From assembly GCA_050185825.1 (NCBI GenBank), contig JBFWZA010000018.1, positions 65,767-129,766 on the forward strand: a DNA stretch of 64,000 nucleotides, read 5' to 3'. A program made the translations under genes and the position numbers. This DNA is from SZUA-309 sp050185825. Its GTDB lineage: Bacteria > Pseudomonadota > Gammaproteobacteria > Pseudomonadales > Azotimanducaceae. The notes beneath the pieces are model-generated. The model saw only the letters and a program-made list of their open reading frames with translations, ran no database searches and was not told the origin of the DNA. Positions 42,510-50,871 of the stretch are shown here, piece after piece. The number at the start of each line of letters is the position of its first letter. Positions within the stretch are counted from its first letter, which is position 1.

Positions 42510-43592
42510 ATGCTGCTCTGGCTGACCGAGTTCCTTTCGCAGTACGTCTCCGGTTTCTCGGTGTTCCAGTACCTGACCTTCAGGACGATGGTGAGCGTCA
42601 TGACGGCGCTCGCCATGTCGCTGCTGATCGGGCCTTACGTGATCGAGCGCCTCAGTCACTATCAGATCGGGCAGACGGTTCGTGAGGACGGGCCCGAAAG
42701 CCATTTCAGCAAGGCGGGAACACCGACCATGGGCGGTGCGCTGATCCTCATCGTGATCCTGATCACCACCCTGGCATGGGGTGATCTCACCAACCGCTAC
42801 GTGTGGACGGTGCTGCTGGTGACCATGGCGTTCGGCGTCATCGGCTGGGCCGACGACTATCTGAAGCTCTCCCGGAAGAACAGCCGCGGGCTGATCGCGC
42901 GCTGGAAGTACTTCTGGCAGTCCGTCGTCGGCATCATCGCGGCGTGGTTTCTCTACAGCACGGCAACTCTGCCCGCCGAGACGGCGCTGATCGTGCCGTT
43001 CTTCAAGGAGATCGCCATCCCGCTGGGCATCGGCTTCCTGGTGCTCTGCTACTTCATGATCGTCGGCATGAGCAATGCCGTGAACCTGACGGACGGGCTG
43101 GACGGCCTCGCCATTCTGCCGACGGTGATGGTGGGGGCAGCGCTGGGTCTGATCGCCTACCTGGTCGGTCACGTCGAGTTCTCGCAGTACCTGCAGATTC
43201 CCTACATTCCGGACGCCGGTGAGCTGGCGGTGTTCTGCGGCGCCCTGATCGGCGCCGGGCTGGGTTTTCTCTGGTTCAACACCTACCCCGCGCAGGTCTT
43301 CATGGGCGACGTGGGCGCCCTGGCGCTGGGCGCCGCGCTCGGCGTGGTCGCCGTCATCGTCCGCCACGAGATCGTGCTGCTGATCATGGGCGGCCTGTTC
43401 GTGCTGGAAACCGTGTCGGTGATCCTGCAGGTGGCGTCGTTCCGGCTCACCGGCAAGCGGATCTTCCGCATGGCGCCCATCCATCATCATTTCGAGCTCA
43501 AGGGCTGGCCGGAGCCGAGAGTGATCGTCCGTTTCTGGATCATCACCCTCGTGCTGGTACTGGTGGGCCTGTCGACGTTGAAGCTGAGGTGA
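42510..43592 (+). CDS. mraY: MraY, phospho-MurNAc-pentapeptide translocase
   Basis: MraY transfers phospho-MurNAc-pentapeptide to undecaprenyl phosphate to make lipid I. The 360-residue protein has ten membrane helices and family motifs ESHFSKAGTPTMGG, WADDYLKLSRKNSRGL, NAVNLTDGLDGLA and APIHHHFELKGWPE. It starts at ATG 42510, two bases after murE, with GGAGG 9 nt upstream. The end overlaps murD by 4 nt (GTGA). Confidence 0.97.
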   Translation: MLLWLTEFLSQYVSGFSVFQYLTFRTMVSVMTALAMSLLIGPYVIERLSHYQIGQTVREDGPESHFSKAGTPTMGGALILIVILITTLAWGDLTNRYVWTVLLVTMAFGVIGWADDYLKLSRKNSRGLIARWKYFWQSVVGIIAAWFLYSTATLPAETALIVPFFKEIAIPLGIGFLVLCYFMIVGMSNAVNLTDGLDGLAILPTVMVGAALGLIAYLVGHVEFSQYLQIPYIPDAGELAVFCGALIGAGLGFLWFNTYPAQVFMGDVGALALGAALGVVAVIVRHEIVLLIMGGLFVLETVSVILQVASFRLTGKRIFRMAPIHHHFELKGWPEPRVIVRFWIITLVLVLVGLSTLKLR

Positions 43593-44929
43593 CGGTGGCG
43601 AAGCAGAAGACCCTCATCATCGGCCTCGGCATCACGGGCCTTTCCTGCGTACGCTATCTGGCGTCCAGGGACGAGCTCGCCGTGCTCGATACCCGCGCCG
43701 AGCCGCCGGGGCTCGAGGAGTTCCGGCGTGAGTTCCCGGACGTGACGCTGCACCTCGGTGCCTCGGACATCGACAACGCCGCGGCATTCGACCGGGTGGT
43801 GGTGAGCCCGGGGATTTCGCTCGACCACCCGCTGCTCGACGCGCTGCCCGACAGCGTGCCGCTGGTGAGCGATATCGACCTGTTCTGCGAAGCGGCGGAT
43901 GCCCCCATCGTTGGTGTCACGGGCACCAACGGCAAGAGCACGGTGACGTCGCTCGTCGGCCACCTGTTGAGCGGCGCGGGGATCCGCGCGGTGGTGGGGG
44001 GCAACCTGGGCGACGCGGCGCTGAACCTGCTCGATCGCCGCGCCGAGGTCTACGTCCTCGAGCTGTCGAGCTTCCAGCTCGAACGCATGGCGGTACATCA
44101 CTTTCAGGCCGCCACGGTGCTGAACGTGACGGAAGATCACCTGGATCGTCACGGCAGCATGCCGGCCTACGTGGCCGCCAAGCGGCGGATCTACCGGGAC
44201 TGCGGCCTGGCTGTTGCCCACCGGGGCGAAGCCGCTACCTATCCCGAAACGGACTGCCCGCTCACCACCTTCGGCGACGATGCGCCGGAGGACGGTCACT
44301 GGGGCATCCAGGTCCGGGACGGGCAGCGCTGGCTCACCCGGGGCGACACACCCGTGGTCGCCACCGCGCTGCTGCCGCTGGCCGGTGTGCACAACGAGCA
44401 GAACACGCTGGCGGCCATGGCGCTGGCCAGCAGCTTCGAGGTGCCCCTGGAGGTGCTTGCCGAAGCGGTGCAGAGCTTCAGCGGTCTGCCGCATCGCTGT
44501 CAGCGGGTCGCCGAGGTCGGCGGCGTCACCTACATCAACGATTCCAAGGCCACCAACGTCGGCGCGACCGAGGCCGCCCTGGTTGGCCTCGGCAGCACGC
44601 TGCCGTCGGGCCGGGCGCGCATCGTGCTGATTGCCGGCGGCGACGGCAAGGGGGCCGACTTCCGCGCGCTGGCCGGTGTGGTCGGTCGGTTCGTCAAAGC
44701 CCTGGTGCTGCTCGGCAGGGACGCACCAGCGCTGCAGGCGGCGCTCGGCGAGCAGACCCGGACGTACCGGGTGGCAGACATGGACGAGGCGGTGACGCTG
44801 GCCGCGGACATCGCCGGGCCGGGCGACCTGGTGCTGCTGTCGCCGGCGTGTGCGAGCCTGGACATGTACCGGAACTTCGCGGCACGCGGAGACCACTTCG
44901 CCCGGGCGGTGGAGGCGCTGGCGGCATGA
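43589..44929 (+). CDS. murD: MurD, UDP-MurNAc-L-Ala:D-Glu ligase
   Basis: MurD adds D-Glu to UDP-MurNAc-L-Ala. The 446-residue protein shows the N-terminal nucleotide-sugar domain (LIIGLGITGLSCVRYLA), Walker A GVTGTNGKSTV, the ELSSFQLE motif and NDSKATNVGAT, all typical. GTG start overlaps mraY; the end overlaps ftsW in an ATGA junction. It works on the product of MurC, which is encoded two genes downstream. Confidence 0.96.
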   Translation: MTVAKQKTLIIGLGITGLSCVRYLASRDELAVLDTRAEPPGLEEFRREFPDVTLHLGASDIDNAAAFDRVVVSPGISLDHPLLDALPDSVPLVSDIDLFCEAADAPIVGVTGTNGKSTVTSLVGHLLSGAGIRAVVGGNLGDAALNLLDRRAEVYVLELSSFQLERMAVHHFQAATVLNVTEDHLDRHGSMPAYVAAKRRIYRDCGLAVAHRGEAATYPETDCPLTTFGDDAPEDGHWGIQVRDGQRWLTRGDTPVVATALLPLAGVHNEQNTLAAMALASSFEVPLEVLAEAVQSFSGLPHRCQRVAEVGGVTYINDSKATNVGATEAALVGLGSTLPSGRARIVLIAGGDGKGADFRALAGVVGRFVKALVLLGRDAPALQAALGEQTRTYRVADMDEAVTLAADIAGPGDLVLLSPACASLDMYRNFAARGDHFARAVEALAA

Positions 44930-46008
44930 CGCTGCGCATCGACTACCCGCTGATGATGACCTGGCTGCTGATCCTGGCGCTCGGCACCGTTATGGTCACG
45001 TCCACGGGGATTGCCGTGGACGCGAACCTGCTGCCCCGCCAGGGAGTGTATCTGGCGCTGGCGCTGGCGGCGTTCACCGTGGTGCTGCTGGTGCCTCTCT
45101 CCCTCTGGGAGTCGGCGCATCGGTTCTGCTGGCTGCTGGCGGTGGTGCTGTGTGTGCTGGTGCTGATACCCGGGATCGGCCTCGAAGCCAAAGGCGCGCG
45201 ACGCTGGATTCTGCTCGGCTCCTTCACGCTGCAGCCCGCGGAGACGGCCAAGTTCTTCCTGGTGGTGTATCTGGCCGGGTATCTCGCCAGGTTCGATGCC
45301 GCGGTACGGGAGGACACGCTGGCACTGCTGAAACCCATGGGCATGGTCGCGGTGGTGGCCGCGCTGCTGCTGTGGCAGCCGGACTTCGGCACCGCCGTGC
45401 TGCTCATGGCCTCCACGTGCGCCCTTCTGTTCGTGGCAGGTGCACGGCTGCGCCACTACCTCTTCATCGTGGTGGTTGCGGGTGTGAGCTTTCTGGCGCT
45501 GGTATACCTGGAGCCGTACCGGATGGCGAGGGTATGGAGCTTCCTCGATCCCTGGGCGGATGCCAACGATGGCGGTTATCAGCTCACCCAGTCGCTCATC
45601 GCCTTCGGTCGTGGCGAAACCTTCGGGCTCGGGCTCGGCGAGGGCATCCAGAAGCTCGCCTATCTGCCGGAAGCCGAGACGGACTTCATCTACGCCGTGA
45701 TCGCCGAAGAGCTCGGCCTGGTCGGCGCGGTGGCGGTGATCGGGCTGTTCACCTTCTTCATTCTGCGCATGCTCAGAATCGCGCGCATGTCGCTGAAGGC
45801 CGAGCGGCTGTTCTCCGGCTACCTGGTCTACGGCATAGCGCTGCTGCTGGGCCTGCAGGCACTGGTCAGCCTGGGTGTGAACACCGGGGTGCTGCCCACC
45901 AAGGGGCTGACCCTGCCATTCGTCAGCTACGGCGGCAACAGCCTCATCGTCTGCTGCGCCATGCTCGGTCTCGTCTGCAGGGTCTGGTGGGAGGCGGAAG
46001 ATGGCTGA
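44926..46008 (+). CDS. ftsW: FtsW, septal peptidoglycan glycosyltransferase
   Basis: A SEDS-family polymerase that works with FtsI at the septum. The 360-residue protein has about ten membrane helices and the motifs KGARRWILLG, QPAETAKFFLVVYLA, WQPDFGTAVLL (catalytic Asp) and the late PTKGLTLPFVSYGG. ATG 44926 is chosen (overlap of 4 nt with murD). murC starts 8 nt before its end; the expected murG gene between ftsW and murC is missing. Confidence 0.95.
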   Translation: MTLRIDYPLMMTWLLILALGTVMVTSTGIAVDANLLPRQGVYLALALAAFTVVLLVPLSLWESAHRFCWLLAVVLCVLVLIPGIGLEAKGARRWILLGSFTLQPAETAKFFLVVYLAGYLARFDAAVREDTLALLKPMGMVAVVAALLLWQPDFGTAVLLMASTCALLFVAGARLRHYLFIVVVAGVSFLALVYLEPYRMARVWSFLDPWADANDGGYQLTQSLIAFGRGETFGLGLGEGIQKLAYLPEAETDFIYAVIAEELGLVGAVAVIGLFTFFILRMLRIARMSLKAERLFSGYLVYGIALLLGLQALVSLGVNTGVLPTKGLTLPFVSYGGNSLIVCCAMLGLVCRVWWEAEDG

Positions 46009-47419
46009 AGCCAGCGCCTATCAGGTTCCGGAGATGGGCCGGGTGCGGCACATCCACTTCGTCGGTATCGGCGGCACGGGCATGTGCGGGATCGCCGAGG
46101 TGCTGCTCAACCAGGGATACACCGTGAGCGGCTCGGACCTCAGAGCGTCGCAAGTGACCCGGCGGCTCGAGCGGCTGGGTGCTGCGATCAAGGTGGGTCA
46201 TGACGGTGCCAACATCACCGGCGCCGACGTTGTAGTGGTGTCGAGCGCGGTCTCGAACCAGAACCCGGAAGTGCTGCGGGCACACGAGGGGCGGATTCCC
46301 GTAGTCGCGCGCGCCGAGATGCTCGGTGAGCTCATGCGCTACCGGCACGGCATCGCCGTGGCCGGAACCCACGGCAAGACCACCACCACCAGCCTGATCA
46401 CGGCCGTTTTTCAGGCAGCCGGACTGGACCCCACCTTCGTGATCGGCGGTCAGCTCAACGCCACGGGCAGCAATGCGCGCCTCGGTGTGTCGCGTTACCT
46501 GATCGCGGAAGCGGACGAGAGCGACGGCTCGTTCCTGAAGCTGAAACCCATGTCGGCGGTGATCACCAACATCGACGCCGATCACATGGACACCTACGGA
46601 CAGGACTTCGGGGTGCTGAAGCAGGCCTTCATCGACTTCGTTCACCAGCTGCCGTTCTACGGCTCGGTGGTGCTGTGCGCGGAGGATCCCGAGACCGTGT
46701 CCATCCTGCCGCAGCTCTCGCGGCCCATGCTGACCTACGGCTTCAACGAGCAGAGCGACTTCCGGGCAAGGGACATGCGCGTGGAGTCCGGACGCTGGCG
46801 GTTCCGGGCCGAGCGGCCGCAAAGACCGCCGCTCGACATCACCCTGGCCGTACCCGGGCGTCACAACGTGCTGAACGCCCTGGCGGCGATCGCGGTGGCG
46901 ACGGACGAAAGCGTGGCGGACGACGCCATCATCGCCGGGCTGGAGGGCTTCAGCGGCGTCGGCCGGCGTTTCCAGATCAGCGAGGGTGTGACGATCGACG
47001 GCGCTTCGTTCACGCTGGTGGATGACTATGGTCACCACCCCACGGAAGTTGCGGCGGTGATCGATACGGCGCGGGCCATGTGGCCGGACCGGCGGCTGGT
47101 CATGCTCTACCAGCCGCACCGCTACACACGTACCCGTGACCTCTTCGACGACTTCGTCCGGGTGCTGTCGCAGGTGGACATGCTGGTGTGCCTGGAGGTC
47201 TACGCCGCGGGTGAATCGCCGATCCCCGGTGCGGACGGGCGTTCGCTCTGTCAGGGTATCCGGCAGCGGGCAAACCTGATTCCCGTGTACGCGGAGGGTC
47301 CGGACGATGCGCTCGCCGCGCTGTCGACGCTGGTCGAGAACGGCGACGTGGTGCTGGTGCAGGGTGCCGGCAACGTCAACCGGATCTCCAACCAGCTGAC
47401 GGGAGCCGTCGATGGATAG
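46001..47419 (+). CDS. murC: MurC, UDP-MurNAc:L-alanine ligase
   Basis: MurC adds the first amino acid of the stem peptide. The 472-residue protein has HFVGIGGTGMCGIAEVL at the N-terminus, Walker A AGTHGKTTTT, ADESDGSFL and DDYGHHPTE with the HH pair of the family. The ATG overlaps ftsW by 8 nt and the stop overlaps ftsQ by 8 nt. ddlB (and murB, where present) usually follow murC; neither is here. Confidence 0.96.
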   Translation: MAEASAYQVPEMGRVRHIHFVGIGGTGMCGIAEVLLNQGYTVSGSDLRASQVTRRLERLGAAIKVGHDGANITGADVVVVSSAVSNQNPEVLRAHEGRIPVVARAEMLGELMRYRHGIAVAGTHGKTTTTSLITAVFQAAGLDPTFVIGGQLNATGSNARLGVSRYLIAEADESDGSFLKLKPMSAVITNIDADHMDTYGQDFGVLKQAFIDFVHQLPFYGSVVLCAEDPETVSILPQLSRPMLTYGFNEQSDFRARDMRVESGRWRFRAERPQRPPLDITLAVPGRHNVLNALAAIAVATDESVADDAIIAGLEGFSGVGRRFQISEGVTIDGASFTLVDDYGHHPTEVAAVIDTARAMWPDRRLVMLYQPHRYTRTRDLFDDFVRVLSQVDMLVCLEVYAAGESPIPGADGRSLCQGIRQRANLIPVYAEGPDDALAALSTLVENGDVVLVQGAGNVNRISNQLTGAVDG

Positions 47420-48143
47420 GCTGCTGGCCGTCGTGTCCGGCGCCGTGCTCGTTGCGCTGGCGACCATCATCTACTGGCACCTGGACCGGCCGGTGACGCG
47501 GGTCTCGGTAGCCGGTCAGCTCGACGACGCCGAGCAGGCGCAGATCCGTGAGGCGGTTCGGGCGCATCTCAGCGGCGGCATGCTGAGCGCCGACCTGGAC
47601 GGCCTGACAGACGGCATTCTGGCGCTGTCCTGGCCGCGCGCGGTATCGATCCGCCGGAACTGGCCCGGCACCCTGCAGATCGATGTGGAAAAACCTGCCG
47701 TCGTTGCCGGCTGGCGGGACGCCTATCTCGCCAGCGACGGCCGGGTCGTGCGGCTGCCCGGAGATCAGGACGACCTGCCCAGATTCGAGTGCAGCCTGGC
47801 CGAGCCGCGTCGGGCGATGGAAGTGTTTCACCGGCTGAGCCGGGCCGGCGCCCGGGACGGGCTCGAGGTCCAGAGGCTGACCGAGAATCCGCTGGGCGAG
47901 TGGGGAGTGCTGCTCTCCAGAGCCGACGGCTCAGCCGTCAGCGTCGTGCTCGGTGCGGAAAGCATCGAAGAGCGGTTCGAACGCTTTCTGGTGGTCTACC
48001 GGCAGCACCTGGCCGGCAGGGTCGAGGAGATCAGCCGCATCGACGCTCGCTACGACAACGGTGTTGCGGTGAGCTGGATTCAGGAAGGTGCCGCGCAGCG
48101 GCTGGTGGCGGCGCGTCAGGCCGATTCGCCGGGATCGATCTGA
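47412..48143 (+). CDS. ftsQ: Cell-division protein FtsQ
   Basis: FtsQ anchors the FtsQLB complex. The 243-residue protein has almost no cytosolic tail: the membrane helix (LAVVSGAVLVALATIIYWHL) begins at residue 4. POTRA (VTRVSVAGQLDDAEQAQIREAV) and beta domains (VSIRRNWPGTLQIDVEKPAVVAGWRD) follow. The cytosolic N-tail is normally longer (about 20 residues in E. coli), so this FtsQ has a reduced tail; no upstream in-frame start was sought inside murC. It overlaps murC by 8 nt. Confidence 0.93.
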   Translation: MDRLLAVVSGAVLVALATIIYWHLDRPVTRVSVAGQLDDAEQAQIREAVRAHLSGGMLSADLDGLTDGILALSWPRAVSIRRNWPGTLQIDVEKPAVVAGWRDAYLASDGRVVRLPGDQDDLPRFECSLAEPRRAMEVFHRLSRAGARDGLEVQRLTENPLGEWGVLLSRADGSAVSVVLGAESIEERFERFLVVYRQHLAGRVEEISRIDARYDNGVAVSWIQEGAAQRLVAARQADSPGSI

Positions 48144-48183
48144 TGGGTAGCGTAAGCAGTGCGGAAATTACGTGAGATTGCAT

Positions 48184-49416
48184 ATGGCCTCTGACAACGA
48201 GTGCACGCGGATCGTCGGCCTCGACATCGGCACCAACAAGGTGGCCGCCATCGTGGCCGAGCTGACGCCCGAGGGTGAACTCGAGGTGATCGGTATCGGC
48301 TCGCACCAGTCCAGAGGCCTGAAGAAGGGTGTGGTGGTCAACATCGAGTCCACCGTGCAGTCCATTCAGCGGGCGGTGGAGGAGGCCGAGCTCATGGCCG
48401 GCTGCCAGATCGACTCGGTATATGCCGGCATCGCGGGCAGCCACATCCGCAGCATCAATTCCCACGGCATCGTCGCCATCCGCGATCGCGAGGTGCTGCA
48501 GCAGGACATCGACCGGGTGATCGACGCGGCACAGGCCATGGCGATTCCGGCGGATCAGAAGATCCTGCACATCCTGCCGCAGGAATACATCATCGATGCG
48601 CAGGAGGGTGTGAAAGAGCCGCTCGGCATGTCGGGTGTGCGCCTCGAGGCGAAGGTTCACCTCGTCACCTGTGCGGTGAACGCGGCGCAGAACATCGAGA
48701 AGTGCATCGAGCGGTGCGGGCTCAAGGTCAACGACATCATCCTCGAGCAGCTCGCCTCGAGCTACTCGGTGCTCACGGACGACGAGCGGGACCTGGGTGT
48801 GTGCCTGGTCGACATCGGCGGCGGCACCACCGACATCGCCATCTTCACCGATGGGGCCATCCGGCACACGGCCGTGATCCCCATCGCCGGCGACCAGGTG
48901 ACGAACGACATTGCGATGGCGCTCAGAACGCCGACTCAGAATGCAGAAGAGATCAAGATCAAATATGCCTGTGCGCTGACACAGCTTGCCCGGCCCGACG
49001 AGACCATCAAGGTCCCGGGGGTCGGTGACAAGCCAGCCAAAGAGCTATCGCGACAGGCGCTGGCCGAGGTGGTCGAACCCCGATACGACGAGCTGTTTAC
49101 CCTGATTCAGGCTGAACTGAGGCGAAGCGGATTCGAGGATCTGGTCGCGGCCGGAATAGTGCTCACTGGGGGAGCATCAAAAATGGAAGGGGTGATCGAG
49201 CTTGCGGAAGAAATCTTCCACATGCCGGTCAGCCTGGGATCGCCTCGCGGGGTCTCGGGTTTGAAGGACATCGTAAGGAACCCCGTTTATGCCACGGGCG
49301 TAGGCCTGTTGCAGTACGGAAAGCAACGAGAGGAAGAGGCGCCGAAACGCGGAAGTGGTCTGCGGCCCGGCGGGATCTATGCCCGTCTGAAGAAGTGGTT
49401 CGGCGACAATTTCTAG
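48184..49416 (+). CDS. ftsA: Cell-division protein FtsA
   Basis: FtsA is the actin-like protein that tethers FtsZ to the membrane. The 410-residue product has GLDIGTNKVAAIV and DIGGGTTDIAIF nucleotide motifs, SHIRSINSHG in the 1C domain and a C-terminal amphipathic membrane helix (YARLKKWFGDNF). ATG 48184 (MASDNECTRIVG) matches family starts; GTG at 48172 would add four residues. ftsZ follows after 15 nt. Confidence 0.95.
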   Translation: MASDNECTRIVGLDIGTNKVAAIVAELTPEGELEVIGIGSHQSRGLKKGVVVNIESTVQSIQRAVEEAELMAGCQIDSVYAGIAGSHIRSINSHGIVAIRDREVLQQDIDRVIDAAQAMAIPADQKILHILPQEYIIDAQEGVKEPLGMSGVRLEAKVHLVTCAVNAAQNIEKCIERCGLKVNDIILEQLASSYSVLTDDERDLGVCLVDIGGGTTDIAIFTDGAIRHTAVIPIAGDQVTNDIAMALRTPTQNAEEIKIKYACALTQLARPDETIKVPGVGDKPAKELSRQALAEVVEPRYDELFTLIQAELRRSGFEDLVAAGIVLTGGASKMEGVIELAEEIFHMPVSLGSPRGVSGLKDIVRNPVYATGVGLLQYGKQREEEAPKRGSGLRPGGIYARLKKWFGDNF

Positions 49417-49431
49417 TTCAGGAGAATTCAG

Positions 49432-50583
49432 ATGTTCGAATTGGTAGACAGTGCCCCCCAGAGCGCGATCATCAAGGTGATCGGCATTGGCGGTGGCGGG
49501 GGTAACGCGGTTCAGCACATGCTCAAGAAGAAGGTGGAGGGGGTCGATTTCATCGCCGCCAACACCGACGCTCAGGCGCTCAAGAGCTGTGCGGCAAAAA
49601 CGGTTCTGCAGATCGGCAGCACCATCACCAAGGGTCTCGGTGCGGGCGCGAATCCCGACATCGGCCGGCAGGCGGCGCTCGAGGATCGGGATCGTATCGG
49701 CGAGGTGCTCGCCGGTGCGGACATGGTCTTCATCACCGCCGGCATGGGCGGTGGCACGGGAACGGGGGCGGCACCCGTGATCGCCAACGTCGCGAAGGAA
49801 ATGAACATCCTCACGGTGGCGGTCGTCACCCGGCCTTTCAGGTTCGAAAAGCGGACGGCTGTCGCCGACCGGGGGCTTCAGGAGCTCAGGGAGACCGTGG
49901 ACTCGCTGATCACGATTCCCAACGAGAAGCTCCTGGCTGTGCTCGGGGAGCGGACCAGCATGCTGGACGCCTTCAGCGCCGCCAATGACGTGCTGCTGGG
50001 TGCGGTGCAGGGCATTGCCGACCTCATCATCCGCCCGGGGATGATCAACGTGGACTTCGCCGACGTCCGTACGGTCATGTCGGAGATGGGCATGGCCATG
50101 ATGGGCACAGGCAGGGCCAAGGGCGACAACCGCGCGCGGGATGCGGCGGAAGCAGCGATCCGCTCACCGCTGCTCGAAGACGTGGATCTGCACGGTGCGC
50201 GTGGCATCCTGGTCAACGTGACTGCCGGTCCGGACCTGAACATCGGTGAGTTCACGGACGTGGGCAGCATCATCGAGGAGTTCGCCTCCGAGACGGCGAC
50301 CGTGGTCGTGGGCACGGTGATCGACGAGGAGCTGACCGACGAGCTGAGAGTGACAGTTGTAGCGACGGGCCTCGGCGAGGCCGGGAAGCCGGCCATGGTA
50401 GTGGACAACACCCGCACCGAGATCAGCCTGGATCCCCAGCCGGACTACCGGCAGCTCGACCGGCCGACTTACGCCCGGCAGAGCGCGGCGCTCCGGCACG
50501 ACAACCTGGCGGAGGATCTGGATCAGCCGCAGAACCTGGACTATCTGGACATTCCCGCGTTCCTGCGGCGTCAGGCGGACTGA
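49432..50583 (+). CDS. ftsZ: Cell-division GTPase FtsZ
   Basis: FtsZ polymerises into the Z ring. The 383-residue protein has GGGGGNAVQHML, the tubulin signature GGGTGTGAAP, the T7 loop NVDFADVRTVM, and the C-terminal FtsA/ZipA-binding peptide LDYLDIPAFLRRQ. The ATG has AGGAG 8 nt upstream. It is the last gene before the long gap to lpxC. Confidence 0.98.
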   Translation: MFELVDSAPQSAIIKVIGIGGGGGNAVQHMLKKKVEGVDFIAANTDAQALKSCAAKTVLQIGSTITKGLGAGANPDIGRQAALEDRDRIGEVLAGADMVFITAGMGGGTGTGAAPVIANVAKEMNILTVAVVTRPFRFEKRTAVADRGLQELRETVDSLITIPNEKLLAVLGERTSMLDAFSAANDVLLGAVQGIADLIIRPGMINVDFADVRTVMSEMGMAMMGTGRAKGDNRARDAAEAAIRSPLLEDVDLHGARGILVNVTAGPDLNIGEFTDVGSIIEEFASETATVVVGTVIDEELTDELRVTVVATGLGEAGKPAMVVDNTRTEISLDPQPDYRQLDRPTYARQSAALRHDNLAEDLDQPQNLDYLDIPAFLRRQAD

Positions 50584-50671
50584 AAGGAAGGCTGGACATC
50601 AGGCCAGGAAACAAAATGTAACAAAACTGTGACCGGTCGCCATACTTTGACCGGACCCCTTTGCTACCATC

Positions 50672-50709
50672 CCCGCGGCGCAGGCTCGCAGACCCCTGCG
50701 TGCCGCGGG
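50672..50709 (+). terminator. Large hairpin between ftsZ and lpxC
   Basis: CCCGCGGC (50672-50679) pairs with GCCGCGGG (50702-50709), and the inner GCAGG (50680-50684) with CCTGC (50695-50699), leaving a 2-nt bulge and a 10-nt loop. The stem is very G+C rich but no T-run follows. It may end ftsZ mRNA or stabilise it. Confidence 0.45.
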
Positions 50710-50760
50710 TGTTTCCTCCTGCTGAAAGCAGGCTCGGTCAACGGGCGTTAAGCTGCCGTT

Positions 50761-50820
50761 AAGGTTCACGGGCATAAAGTCCACGGGCATAAGGTTCGCG
50801 GGAACAAGGTTCCAAGGCCG
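50761..50820 (+). repeat. Four 15-bp tandem repeats upstream of lpxC
   Basis: Units are AAGGTTCACGGGCAT (50761), AAAGTCCACGGGCAT (50776), AAGGTTCGCGGGAAC (50791) and a degraded AAGGTTCCAAGGCCG (50806). The period is exactly 15 bp. The exact 11-mer CACGGGCATAA is present twice, at 50767 and 50782. The array ends about 50 nt before the lpxC ATG and sits in the region that should hold the lpxC promoter or leader. Confidence 0.85.
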
Positions 50821-50871
50821 GCATCACGTCGGCACCGACAGAAAAAAGACAAGCTGACCGAAGGACCCCAG

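Noticed and set aside
40761..43592. Single open frame spanning murE in the wrong frame and then mraY in frame, suggesting a fusion
   Set aside because: The part before 42510 is an out-of-frame shadow of murE. MraY has its own ATG and ribosome site, so no fusion exists.
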